DNA of 64,000 nt, taken from NCBI GenBank assembly GCA_002435955.1, contig DIWZ01000032.1, positions 69,623 through 133,622 on the forward strand, in the 5' to 3' direction. Of this stretch, positions 25,608 to 36,238 are shown in pieces. Within the stretch, counting starts at the first letter, position 1. The number at the start of each line of letters is the position of its first letter. Origin of the DNA: Pelobacter sp. UBA6093 (GTDB lineage Bacteria; Desulfobacterota; Desulfuromonadia; Desulfuromonadales; Syntrophotaleaceae). The position numbers and the translations under genes are program-made. The notes under the pieces are model-generated. The model saw only the letters and a list, made by a program, of their open reading frames with translations, ran no database searches and was not told the DNA's origin.

Positions 25608-25623
25608 TGCATCCGTCGTGCCA
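25608..25623 (-). promoter_or_regulatory. Sigma-54 promoter of pilA1
   Basis: The minus strand reads TGGCACGACGGATGCA. This matches TGGCACG-N4-TTGCA at every position except one T-to-A change in the -12 box, with correct GG-GC spacing. Transcription would start near 25597, leaving a leader of about 90 nt. pilR, encoding a sigma-54 activator, lies just upstream. Confidence 0.85.
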
Positions 25624-25865
25624 AAAATAGCTTTAAAATAAAAGGGATGTAACTCGCTTGTTTTGCAAGAGCTTTCTCCGAACGCTATTACCACACAACC
25701 AAAATTCATAAACAATGACTCACGAAAGCAACAATCCGCGTCAGTCACTGATGACGTAAATTGTCACAATGGTCTTTCTCGCTATTCGGTGTATTCTCAA
25801 GTTGCCCCAATTCTTCGAAAGCCGGTGCATCGCTGGCGCGTAGTGGACAACCAAATTTATTTTTT

Positions 25866-25969
25866 ACCACGAAGGACACGAAGATCACGAAGAATTTACA
25901 ATAAAACAAACCCTTATGGATTTCTCTTGCCTTGGTTTTCCCCTTCGTGCTCTTCGTGTCCTTCGTGGT
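25866..25969. repeat. Near-perfect inverted repeat of the CACGAAG/CTTCGTG family
   Basis: Two 27-bp arms (25866-25892 and 25943-25969) are reverse complements except at one base, separated by a 50-bp AT-rich loop. It lies in the pilA1-pilR gap. The element at 13273-13392 belongs to the same family. Confidence 0.9.
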
Positions 25970-26072
25970 TCAAGCTCTTAGATTCTGTTTTTTTCCTCAG
26001 AGTCCCAAGAGGACACAAAGTACAAAACGGTCGAAGGGGAGTTTTCCTTGGCGACTTCACACGAGACGAGCG

Positions 26073-27491
26073 TCAATCATCCTCACCACCATCAACCTCA
26101 ATACCGAACTTGGCCAACCGGTAACGAATGGAGCGAAAGGTAATGCCGAGCAGTTCCGCGGCGCGTTTACGCACCCCCCCGGTGCGATCCAGGGCCTTGA
26201 GCAGGATATCCTTCTCAATGGCACCCAGATAGGCATCGAGGTCGAGTCCATCCTCGGGCAAAGCGGCAAGGGACCTGTCACCACCGGCATCGACGCTGCC
26301 ACGAATCTGCGGCGGCAGGCTATCCTCGCTCAAAGCCTCGCCGCGCCCCAATACCACGCAGCGCTCCATGGAATTTTCCAGTTCGCGAATGTTGCCGGGC
26401 CAGTGGTAGTCGAGCAGTCGACGCATGACGGCATCGGGGACCGGCAAGTCGGGATTGCCCGACAACTTGCCCAAAAAATGCCGGATCAACAAAGGAATAT
26501 CCTCGCGCCGGTCGCGCAAAGGCGGCAGCGCGATCTGGATGACATTGAGGCGATAATACAGATCTTCGCGAAACTGCTCGACGGCCACCGCCTGAGCCAA
26601 GTCCTTGTTGGTCGCCGCCACCAGGCGCACATCCACCTTGAGATCGCGGGTGCCGCCGACTCGGCGAAATTCGCGTTCCTGAATCACGCGCAGCAGTTTC
26701 ACCTGCATCATGGGGGGCAGTTCGGCGATTTCGTCCAGAAACAAGGTGCCGCCGTCGGCCACTTCAAACAAACCGTCCTTCTGGTGTACCGCTCCGGTAA
26801 AAGCACCCTTCTCATGCCCGAACAGTTCGCTTTCGAGCAGGTTTTCCGGGATCGCTCCGCAATTGATGGCAACGAAGGACCTATCCCTGCGGTCGCTGTT
26901 GTAATGAATGGCCCGGGCCACCAATTCCTTGCCGGTGCCGCTTTCGCCGGTAACAAGCACATTGACCCTGCTGGCGGCAACTTTTTCGATAAGGTTGTAG
27001 ACCTCCTGCATGACCTTGCTTTTGCCGATGATGTTGGCAAAGGAGAACCGCTGGCCCAGCTCCTTTTTCAGCTGCAGGTTTTCCCGACGCAACTCGATGC
27101 GCTCCAGGGCATTTTCCACCACCAGGCGGATCTCTTCGTTTTTGAAGGGCTTGGTGATGTAATCGTAGGCGCCCTTTTTCATGGCATCGACCGCTTGCTC
27201 GGTGGTGGAAAAAGCGGTGATCATGATCATCGCCGTGGCCGGGCACCGCTCCTTGACATAATCCAGTACACCAAAGCCATCCAGACGCGGCATCTTGATA
27301 TCGCTGATAATCAGGTCGTAGGCCTGCTCCTTGAGCCGCATAACGGCCTGTTGGCCGTCGCCGACCGCTTCGACCTGATACCCGTCCCTCTGCAGCAAGA
27401 TGCAAAGAAAATCACGCATGCTCTCTTCATCGTCGACGATAAGGATGCGATGCCGTTTTTCACGCAGGTTGTCTTTGCCTGAGTTTTTCAA
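26073..27491 (-). CDS. pilR: Sigma-54-dependent response regulator PilR
   Basis: Transcription activator of pilA, controlled by PilS. The 472-residue NtrC-type protein has three parts. The receiver domain (about residues 14-130) shows the acidic pocket ILIVDDEES and phospho-acceptor in LIISDIKMPRLDG. The AAA+ domain (about 150-385) has Walker A GESGTGKELVARAIH and the sigma-54 contact loop GAFTGA. A C-terminal Fis-type helix-turn-helix (about 430-465, RKRAAELLGITFRSIRYRLA) follows. The cognate sensor pilS lies upstream, separated by a 650-bp repeat-filled gap rather than the usual tight coupling. The target promoter for pilA1 is downstream at 25608. Confidence 0.95.
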   Translation of the reverse strand: MKNSGKDNLREKRHRILIVDDEESMRDFLCILLQRDGYQVEAVGDGQQAVMRLKEQAYDLIISDIKMPRLDGFGVLDYVKERCPATAMIMITAFSTTEQAVDAMKKGAYDYITKPFKNEEIRLVVENALERIELRRENLQLKKELGQRFSFANIIGKSKVMQEVYNLIEKVAASRVNVLVTGESGTGKELVARAIHYNSDRRDRSFVAINCGAIPENLLESELFGHEKGAFTGAVHQKDGLFEVADGGTLFLDEIAELPPMMQVKLLRVIQEREFRRVGGTRDLKVDVRLVAATNKDLAQAVAVEQFREDLYYRLNVIQIALPPLRDRREDIPLLIRHFLGKLSGNPDLPVPDAVMRRLLDYHWPGNIRELENSMERCVVLGRGEALSEDSLPPQIRGSVDAGGDRSLAALPEDGLDLDAYLGAIEKDILLKALDRTGGVRKRAAELLGITFRSIRYRLAKFGIEVDGGEDD

Positions 27492-27595
27492 TGGGATTAC
27501 AATCCTTTTTTGCTGCTTTCGTAAAAACTTTATAGGATGGCCAGATTAAGGCAGAAATAGCCAAACAACATGTATACCACAAAAACTAAAACCCG

Positions 27596-28148
27596 GATGG
27601 AACACAGATAACGGCGGATGCACACAGATGACTGCCACTTCAAAACCTAATCTCACCACTCGCTCGCTGCTCTCGCTAGAGACACAGAGAGAAGCCAGGG
27701 AGGAAACCTTTAAACCCTGAATGGGACGCGGATAACATCTGATGCGCGCGGATCTTCGCGGATCAAACCCAAAACCGAAACCTTTGATCGAACACGGATA
27801 ACTGCCGCGTCAAAACCTAATCTCGCCACCCGCTCGCTGCTCTCGCTAGAGCCACGGAGACCACGGAGAAAAATCTGTGAATCCAAAGCCTGTGCCTTAA
27901 CATCAACGAGGTTAGATCCTGTTTTCTCAAGGTGTTCTCTGTGTCTCTAGTGAACGAAGTGAACGGGTGGTGCCAAGCTTGATATTGACTCTCACCAGCG
28001 GCACTGCCCTCGCTAGTCTCGCTTGAGGCACAGCGTACATAAAGGAAAGTCTGTTTTTGTTTTAAGGCGCTACCCCTGCATCCCCTTTATCCTAGTCAAC
28101 ATGAGATTTTCGGTGTTATCCGTCGTTATCCGAAGTTAACTGTGTTCA
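27596..28148. repeat. Composite nested repeat between pilR and pilS
   Basis: The pilS-pilR gap is almost entirely repeats. A 60-bp block at 27631-27690 recurs directly at 27801-27860 with 54 of 60 matches, each copy preceded by AACACAGATA or AACACGGATA. A degenerate inverted copy of the TCTCTAG-CACAGAG part lies at about 27938-27972. The outer GAACACAGATAACGGCGGAT-type sequence at 27599-27620 has an inverted counterpart at about 28113-28147. That outer arm contains the pilS stop codon (28146-28148). No protein-coding potential is evident. Confidence 0.85.
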
Positions 28149-29837
28149 ACATGAAGTTTCGGTTTCGGCTTTTCCCGCGTAGACTTTTTCCGCATCTGCC
28201 GGCAGATGAATGACAAATTTTGCGCCGCCCTGGGGGCTGCTATGCAGTTCAAGGGTACCGTCATGTGCCTCGACAATGGTGTGCACCGTGGCCAGTCCCA
28301 GGCCTGTTCCGTGATCCTTGGTGGTAAAGAAAGGATCATAGATTTTTTGCCGCAGTTCGGGCGGCACGCCCGGACCGGAATCGGCGACGCTCAAGTCCCC
28401 GGTGGACGGAGAATATTCAAACACCAGTTGCCCCCCTGTCGGCATCGCCTCGGCGGCATTGATGAGCAGATTCCATAACGCCTGTCGTAATTGCCTGCGA
28501 TCCCCATACAACAAGGCATCGGGTGGACAACTACGCTCGATCTTCACAGCGGCGAATCGTCCGTCCCCGGCACACAGGTCGGCAAGCTCGTGCACCAGTT
28601 CCGCAGCCTTGAACCATTCTTTTTCCGGACGAGACGGGCGTGCGAACAGAAGAAACTCTTTCAGGAGATCATTCAGCCGATCGGCTTCTTTGATCACGAT
28701 GTTCATCAGGTGACGGTCCTCACTGGTAAGGGCGTCATTTTCTCTGAGAAGTTGCACCGAACCACTGATGGATGCCAGTGGATTGCGGATTTCATGGGCC
28801 AAGCCAGCCGCCAGTTGCCCAACCGCAGCCAACCGGTCGTTGCGCTTGAGGCGCTCTTCCATCTCTTTTAAATGGGTCAGGTCCTGAAATGTGATCAGTA
28901 ACCCATCGACCTGCCGGGCTGGATCGGTCAAAATTGACGTGTTGTAACCCACAGGCCGAGAATGTCCGGAATAGTCGACAAGACGCCCCTCCCCCCTGGC
29001 AATGACCTGGAATTGGTCCTCGACCATCAAGCCTTGATCGGGAAAGAATTGGGAAACATTGGCATTGTATAATTCCTGAAAACGGCCACCGAGCATTTCC
29101 TCGGCAGCGGCATTCAGGGAACGAATGCGCAACTGGCGATCGACGATTAACAATCCACTGGTTATATTCGCCAGTATCGCCTGATTCAACCGCTCCAGTT
29201 CTTCGTAATCGATTTCGATCTGCTGTCGCACATCCTCGCTGTGGCGCAGCCGACTGACGAGTAAACCGCCAAGCACGCCGACGACAAGAAACGCAAAGAC
29301 ATTGATAAACAGCGTATAAAGTACCTGAGCCCCGTCGATATCCATCGGTATGGCGACGCCCGTCAAGGTCGGCAGGTGCCGATAGTACTGCAGATTAATC
29401 AAACTGCCATAGAGAATGGCCGCGGCGGAAGCAACCAGCAGCACGTCCCTGCGGGAAAGGAGCAACACACTGCACAAAATGATCAGAATATAAAAGGATG
29501 AAAAGACACTTTCGATGCCGCCGGTCAGATAAATCAACAGGGTGGCAAAGACCAGATCCCATACAATCTGGGCCTGCGCCAGCCAGCGCATCGGTCCGAT
29601 ATTTTTCACCAGCACCAGAGAAATAAGCGCCTGGAGATACGATGCCGCAACCAGCACGTAAAGATAGCGAAGAACAAACCACTGCTGCTCTACGTCACCC
29701 CGGATCTGAAACAGGATGGCGCCGCCGAGAAACAAACTGATGACCAGTACCCGAATCCCCAGAAACCACCGCATCAGCCTGGGAGTCAGACGCTGCCCTC
29801 CCAACCAAGGCAACATGCCGGAACTTTTTGGATACAT
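28146..29837 (-). CDS. pilS: Membrane sensor histidine kinase PilS
   Basis: Sensor that phosphorylates PilR and, in Pseudomonas, monitors PilA level in the membrane. The 563-residue protein has about six N-terminal membrane helices (residues 25-190), a PAS domain (about 225-320, LLIVDRQLRIRSLNAAAEEM), a HisKA domain with the phospho-acceptor in LAHEIRNPLASISGSVQLL (about residue 345), and an HATPase domain with N-box LWNLLINAAEAMP and G-boxes DSGPGVPPE and HGTGLGLATVH. The start overlaps the pilC stop by one base (TGATG). The last codons and stop codon come from the adjacent repeat element. Confidence 0.94.
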   Translation of the reverse strand: MYPKSSGMLPWLGGQRLTPRLMRWFLGIRVLVISLFLGGAILFQIRGDVEQQWFVLRYLYVLVAASYLQALISLVLVKNIGPMRWLAQAQIVWDLVFATLLIYLTGGIESVFSSFYILIILCSVLLLSRRDVLLVASAAAILYGSLINLQYYRHLPTLTGVAIPMDIDGAQVLYTLFINVFAFLVVGVLGGLLVSRLRHSEDVRQQIEIDYEELERLNQAILANITSGLLIVDRQLRIRSLNAAAEEMLGGRFQELYNANVSQFFPDQGLMVEDQFQVIARGEGRLVDYSGHSRPVGYNTSILTDPARQVDGLLITFQDLTHLKEMEERLKRNDRLAAVGQLAAGLAHEIRNPLASISGSVQLLRENDALTSEDRHLMNIVIKEADRLNDLLKEFLLFARPSRPEKEWFKAAELVHELADLCAGDGRFAAVKIERSCPPDALLYGDRRQLRQALWNLLINAAEAMPTGGQLVFEYSPSTGDLSVADSGPGVPPELRQKIYDPFFTTKDHGTGLGLATVHTIVEAHDGTLELHSSPQGGAKFVIHLPADAEKVYAGKAETETSC

Positions 29838-31054
29838 CAGCCGCCGACAGTCCCTGCGATTTTGAAAATAGGCAGATACATGGCGATGACCAGGCCTCCG
29901 ACGGTAGTCCCCAGGAACAGCATGAGCATCGGTTCCAACATGGCGGTCAGGTTATTCACCGCCTCGTCGACCTCGTCATCGTAAAAGTCTGCAATTTTAT
30001 TAAGCATGCTGTCGATAGAACCGGACTGTTCACCAACGCCGATCATCTGGCAGACCATCGGCGGGAATACCCCGGTTTTTTCCAGCGGGTCAGCGATAGT
30101 CTTGCCTTCACTGATGCTTTGCCGAACCTTGTAGATGGCGTTTTCCACCGTTTTGTTGCCGGCCGTTTTGGCGACGATATCAAGACCATCGAGGATCGGC
30201 ACGCCGCTGGAAATCATGGTACCCAACGTACGGGAAAACTTGGCAACAGAAACTTTTCGAATCAAAATGCCAAATACCGGCAATTTCAAGGCATAGGCAT
30301 CGACCAGAGCCCGCCCCTTGGGGGTGGCATAAAAACGCTTAAAAAGAAAAATGAACAGCATCACACCTGCGATAATAGCAATTATCCAACTTTGAATAAA
30401 ATCGCTTATGGCGATGACAATCCTTGTCGGCATCGGCAACACACCACCAAAATCGGCAAACATTTTCTCGAAAGCAGGAATAACAAAAACGAGAATAACC
30501 CCGATAACAATAACCGCAATACCCACGACGGTGCCGGGGTAGGTCATGGCACCCTTGACTTTTTTCTTGAGCTTATGAGCCTTTTCAAAGTACGCGGCCA
30601 AGCGGTTCAGGATTGTGTCCAGAATACCGCCTACCTCACCCGCCGCGACCAGATTGACGAACAGTTCATCGAAAATTTTCGGGTGCTTTTTCAGGGCATC
30701 GGCAAAAGTGGATCCGGATTCAACGCTTTCCTTGACCTGGAGTAAAACCTGCTTGAACATTTTATTGCTTTGCTGGCGACTTAAGATATCCAGACACTGG
30801 ACAAGGGCAAGTCCGGCATCGATCATGGTGGCAAACTGTCGAGTAAAGACGACGATCTCCTTGGTGCTGACCTTATTGCCAAACCCGGGGATCTTGATAT
30901 CGATATCGAGGCCTTTGCCCCGTTCCCGAATATTGGAAGGCATAATCCCCTGCCGGCGCAACTGGGCACCGACAGCAGCCTCGTTCGGGGCTTCCATCTC
31001 ACCTTTTTGCACCTGACCTGTGCGGGTTTTTCCTGTCCATGCGTATTTGGCCAC
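29837..31054 (-). CDS. pilC: T4P inner-membrane platform protein PilC
   Basis: Inner-membrane platform that couples the PilB/PilT motors to the pilin pool. The 405-residue protein has two GspF/T2SSF domains (about residues 70-195 and 270-395), each opening with a helical bundle (VVFTRQFATMIDAGLALVQC and KFSRTLGTMISSGVPILDG) and closing with membrane segments. The N-terminal YAWTGKTRTGQVQKGEMEA is the usual PilC start. It overlaps pilS by TGATG. A weak sigma-54-like site lies about 77-92 bp upstream (31131-31146: GG and TTGCA correctly spaced, poor CAC). Confidence 0.95.
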   Translation of the reverse strand: MAKYAWTGKTRTGQVQKGEMEAPNEAAVGAQLRRQGIMPSNIRERGKGLDIDIKIPGFGNKVSTKEIVVFTRQFATMIDAGLALVQCLDILSRQQSNKMFKQVLLQVKESVESGSTFADALKKHPKIFDELFVNLVAAGEVGGILDTILNRLAAYFEKAHKLKKKVKGAMTYPGTVVGIAVIVIGVILVFVIPAFEKMFADFGGVLPMPTRIVIAISDFIQSWIIAIIAGVMLFIFLFKRFYATPKGRALVDAYALKLPVFGILIRKVSVAKFSRTLGTMISSGVPILDGLDIVAKTAGNKTVENAIYKVRQSISEGKTIADPLEKTGVFPPMVCQMIGVGEQSGSIDSMLNKIADFYDDEVDEAVNNLTAMLEPMLMLFLGTTVGGLVIAMYLPIFKIAGTVGG

Positions 31055-31194
31055 GGTTTCCTCCCTGGACTTGATTCGCAGTATAAAAAAAATGGATCCT
31101 AAATGCTTATTTTGTCAACAGGGTCCGTTTTGCAAGCTTGTAACCGGACTGCACTGAATAAACATCAATTTTTTCGTGTCCGAATGTCATGGCC

Positions 31195-31218
31195 TTTCGA
31201 TTTCGATTTCGATTTCGA
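31195..31218. repeat. Short tandem repeat (TTTCGA x4)
   Basis: Four exact copies of TTTCGA lie in the pilT-pilC gap. Copy number could vary by slippage. No reading frame or promoter element is affected as far as I can see. Confidence 0.8.
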
Positions 31219-31277
31219 TTCTTTATTCCGACACTGTTATATTGATCGGGCCTTGATTTTCAGTCCGACCTCATAGC

Positions 31278-32402
31278 TTATTGGCTGACCCGAACCTGCC
31301 GCTTGAGAATAGCGGCGGGATTGGCCAGCATCTGCCTCAGTTCATCGGGCTCCGAAGAGCGCGCCAAGGCGATATCCATGGAAATCAGCTTTCGATAACA
31401 GAGCATGAACAGGGACTGATTCATGGTTTGCATACCGAACTTATCCTGCCCCATCTGCATCTGTGAGTAAATTTGATGGATTTTGTCATCCCGGATCAAG
31501 GCGCGGATGGCCGTATTGGGGACCATGACCTCCAGAGCCAGCACCCGTCCATGACCACTGACCCTGGGCAGAAGATTCTGGGAGAGAACGCCTTCGAGTA
31601 CGAAAGACAATTGCGTACGAACCTGAGTTTGCTGATTGGTGGGGAAAACATCGACAATACGGTTGATGGTCTGCACACAGGAATTGGTATGCAACGTGGC
31701 AAAGCAGAGATGACCGGTTTCGGCGATGGTCAAGGCCGCTTCGATGGTTTCGAGATCCCGCAACTCGCCAACCAGCACGACATCGGGATCCTGGCGCAGG
31801 ATATATTTAAGTGCCTTTTTAAAAGATTGAGTATCGGAGCCGACCTCGCGCTGATTAACTACGCAATTTTTGTGGGGATGAATATATTCGATCGGATCTT
31901 CAATGGTGATGATGTGGTCGTGGCGTTCCGTATTGATGGCATCGATGATAGAAGCCAGAGTCGTCGACTTGCCACTTCCGGTAGGTCCCGTTACCAAGAC
32001 GAGGCCACGTGGTTTACGGGATATATCCTTGACAACCGGCGGCAACCCCAACTCTTCGAAGGTGAGGAACTTGTAAGGGATCATCCTGAATGCCCCGGCC
32101 AGGGCACCGCGTTGCATAAAGATGTTGCCGCGGAATCGTGCCAGACCTTTTACGCCAAAGGACAAATCCAGTTCGTTTTCTTCCTCGAACTTGCGTTTTT
32201 GGGTGTCGGTAAGAATGCTGTAGCAAAGTTGCTTGGTTTCGGCCGGGGAAAGGGAAGGATGGTTTAATCCTAGCACCTGCCCGTCAACCCTGACCTGTGG
32301 TGAAGTTCCGGTAGTGATATGAAGGTCGGAAGCTCCCATTTCAACCATGGTCTTCAATAGCTCGCGAATCCCGACTTTAACTTGCTGTTCCGCGTCCTGC
32401 AT
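31278..32402 (-). CDS. pilT: T4P retraction ATPase PilT
   Basis: Hexameric ATPase that powers pilus retraction. The 374-residue protein has the N-terminal PAS-like domain (GASDLHITTGTSPQVRVDG), Walker A GPTGSGKSTTLASI (about residue 145), the Asp box and Walker B (DVVLVGELRDLETI), the His box LCFATLHTNS, and the retraction-specific AIRALIRDDK (family AIRNLIRE). The ATG at 32402 follows GGAGG at 11 nt; an ATG at 32441 has no ribosome-binding site. It lies 170 bp after pilB and 223 bp before pilC. Confidence 0.95.
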   Translation of the reverse strand: MQDAEQQVKVGIRELLKTMVEMGASDLHITTGTSPQVRVDGQVLGLNHPSLSPAETKQLCYSILTDTQKRKFEEENELDLSFGVKGLARFRGNIFMQRGALAGAFRMIPYKFLTFEELGLPPVVKDISRKPRGLVLVTGPTGSGKSTTLASIIDAINTERHDHIITIEDPIEYIHPHKNCVVNQREVGSDTQSFKKALKYILRQDPDVVLVGELRDLETIEAALTIAETGHLCFATLHTNSCVQTINRIVDVFPTNQQTQVRTQLSFVLEGVLSQNLLPRVSGHGRVLALEVMVPNTAIRALIRDDKIHQIYSQMQMGQDKFGMQTMNQSLFMLCYRKLISMDIALARSSEPDELRQMLANPAAILKRQVRVSQ

Positions 32403-32572
32403 CGTTAAATAGTCCTCCAAAAAAATCAGATATTGATGCATTCTCGAATTTGATTCGTCTTGCTCAAATGACCCTATCTGGCATCCATACTTACAAAAGC
32501 GTGCAGTCTGGATCCCCGATCAAAATCCGAAATTCCGCTCCAGGGTTTTCAACACCCAATTTTGCCTGCCCC

Positions 32573-34273
<1,701 letters not shown>

Positions 34274-34377
34274 CAAGAAATCCTCTGATCAAATAAAAAA
34301 GTGGCAAAACTTAAAGAAGCATAACATTAAATATTCCGCAGATCAGTTAAAACCTTAAGCTAAACCAAGAATTCCAA

Positions 34378-35238
34378 TCAGCTTTTGCCTGCCATGTCAA
34401 TCGCCTGTTTCATGACCCCAGCGGGAGAGTCTTGTCCGGTCCAGATGCGAAACGCCTCTTCACCCTGTGCGATGAGCATGCCCAGCCCATCCGCAGCCGG
34501 ATGCCCATGTTCGCGGGCCGTGGTTAACAACGGCGAAGCAGGCCTGCGGTAGACGATATCGTAAACCACGGCACCGGACTGTAGCTGCTTCCAGGGGATT
34601 TCCTCGAAAATCTCCCCTTTCATCCCGAGGGAGGTACTGTTAAGCAGGAGGTCTGCCGATGGGCAGACTTCTGAAAGTTCCGATTCATCCAGTCCCAGCA
34701 CAGCAAAAACCGTTCCCGGAAACAGACTGCGAAACGCCTGCGCTAGATCCTCGGCTTTTTGCCGGGTGCGGTTGGCGATGCCGATCCAGGCCGCGCCCCT
34801 TGCGGCAAGCGCTACCAGTGCGGCGCGACCGGCACCACCGGCGCCAAGCATCAGGATACGGCGGCCCTGGGGATGAAAACCCAGATCATGGGCGAGTGAC
34901 TTTATGAGACCCGTCTCGTCGGTGTTATAACCGATCAGGCGCCCCCCTTCATTGAGGACGGTATTCACCGCGCCGATCATGCGGGCCTTGGGATCGAGCT
35001 CATCAAGGTAGCGAAGAATCTTTTCCTTGTGGGGGATGGTGACGTTCACCCCGCGGATGCGCAAGGCACGCAGCGCCGCGACCGCTTCACCGAGATTATC
35101 CGGCTCCACTGGGAAGGGGACGTAGACGGCATCGAGACCGCTGGCCTGCAAGGCGGCGTTCTGCATGACCGGTGACAGTGAATGACCGACCGGGTGCCCG
35201 AATATGCCGAACACCTGCGTTGTACCTCGTATAATCAT
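34378..35238 (-). CDS. aroE: Shikimate dehydrogenase
   Basis: NADPH-dependent reduction of 3-dehydroshikimate to shikimate. The protein has 286 residues. The substrate domain carries FGHPVGHSLSPVMQNAA and the catalytic Lys in VNVTIPHKEKIL. The Rossmann domain has LGAGGAGRAALVALAARG and NRTRQKAEDLA. The C-terminal segment ends DGLGMLIAQGEEAFRIWTG. The ATG at 35238 has an AAGGA box and overlaps the ribF stop (ATGA). It lies between ribF and pilB. Confidence 0.96.
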   Translation of the reverse strand: MIIRGTTQVFGIFGHPVGHSLSPVMQNAALQASGLDAVYVPFPVEPDNLGEAVAALRALRIRGVNVTIPHKEKILRYLDELDPKARMIGAVNTVLNEGGRLIGYNTDETGLIKSLAHDLGFHPQGRRILMLGAGGAGRAALVALAARGAAWIGIANRTRQKAEDLAQAFRSLFPGTVFAVLGLDESELSEVCPSADLLLNSTSLGMKGEIFEEIPWKQLQSGAVVYDIVYRRPASPLLTTAREHGHPAADGLGMLIAQGEEAFRIWTGQDSPAGVMKQAIDMAGKS

Positions 35239-36227
35239 GATGCCTGTCCTTCCCCGTCTGCCGCTTGACCGCAATCGAGATATTCCCGATATTCCACAAT
35301 CCTTTCGCCCGGCAACAAAGCGCGGGCTCGGCGGATATCTTCCTGGATGGCAGCGCTCAATGCATCCGGGCCGTCAAAGCGTTTTTCATCCCGCAATCTC
35401 TCGACAAAATAGACCCGCAGACTTTCTCCGTAGAGATCCCCTTCAAAATCGAACAGATGAACTTCGATGAAAAACCCCGCGGCGCAGAAAGTCGGATTCC
35501 GGCCGAGGTTCATAACGCCGTCATACAGATGGTCGCCGCGTTTAACCTTGACCGCATAAACACCGGGACTGGGCATCAGTTCCTTGTCGGTTTTGAGATT
35601 GGCGGTGGGAAAACCGAGCTGTGAGCCTCGACCAAAACCATGCACCACCTTGCCTTCAAAGGTGTAATGTCGACCAAGAACCTGCACCACTTCGCGCACT
35701 TGACCCTGGTTGATCATTTCCCGCACCCGTGTCGAACTGTATACCTGTCCGCCGGTAGCGATAGGCTCCAGCACCTCCACCGCAAATCCCAGATACTCGC
35801 CCATACGACGCAGCAACTGGATGTCACCTGAACGATCCTTGCCGAAAAGATAGTCGTAACCGACCACCAGATGACTGACCCCGATCTTTTCAACCAGGAT
35901 CTCCCGAACGAAGCGGTGCGCCGGAAGTTCAGCCAATTCACGGGTAAAAGGGGCGCAAATCAGCACATCGATGCAGGAGGCCTCTATCAACATCTCCTTT
36001 TCGGGATAGGTGTTGATAAGGGCCGGGGCATACTCCGGCGCCACGATTTTCAACGGGTGGGGAACAAAGGTGTAAACCACCGAGGTCCCCCCTATTTCGC
36101 GGCTGCGCCTGACCACCCTCCTGAATATTTCACGATGACCCAGATGAATGCCATCAAAGTTGCCGATCGTGACAACGGCATTTGCAATAGGACTTGTCAA
36201 CTCTTCCAGATCACGAATAATTTTCAT
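35235..36227 (-). CDS. ribF: Bifunctional riboflavin kinase/FAD synthetase RibF
   Basis: Phosphorylates riboflavin to FMN and adenylates FMN to FAD. The protein has 330 residues. The N-terminal nucleotidyltransferase domain has TIGNFDGIHLGH (GxFDGxHxGH) and SSTRVREMI (ISSTxIR-type). The C-terminal flavokinase domain has GKVVHGFGRGSQLGFPTANL and the catalytic VHLFDFEGDLYG. The ATG at 36227 matches the usual RibF N-terminus (MKIIRDLEEL); a TTG at 36242 overlapping the rnr stop is the alternative. It is tightly placed between rnr and aroE. Confidence 0.95.
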   Translation of the reverse strand: MKIIRDLEELTSPIANAVVTIGNFDGIHLGHREIFRRVVRRSREIGGTSVVYTFVPHPLKIVAPEYAPALINTYPEKEMLIEASCIDVLICAPFTRELAELPAHRFVREILVEKIGVSHLVVGYDYLFGKDRSGDIQLLRRMGEYLGFAVEVLEPIATGGQVYSSTRVREMINQGQVREVVQVLGRHYTFEGKVVHGFGRGSQLGFPTANLKTDKELMPSPGVYAVKVKRGDHLYDGVMNLGRNPTFCAAGFFIEVHLFDFEGDLYGESLRVYFVERLRDEKRFDGPDALSAAIQEDIRRARALLPGERIVEYREYLDCGQAADGEGQAS

Positions 36228-36238
36228 AGCTGTTGAAT

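Noticed and set aside
25509..26072. A c-di-GMP (GEMM) riboswitch in a pilus leader
   Set aside because: I looked for the conserved GACGCAAAGCC core and its complement in the pil intergenic regions and did not see it.
25932..27482. A 516-residue plus-strand open frame opposite pilR
   Set aside because: pilR's domains are complete on the other strand, and the antisense frame has shadow-type composition.
27492..28145. A transposon in the pilR-pilS gap
   Set aside because: There is no transposase frame; repeats are short, nested and degenerate, not terminal inverted repeats of an insertion sequence.
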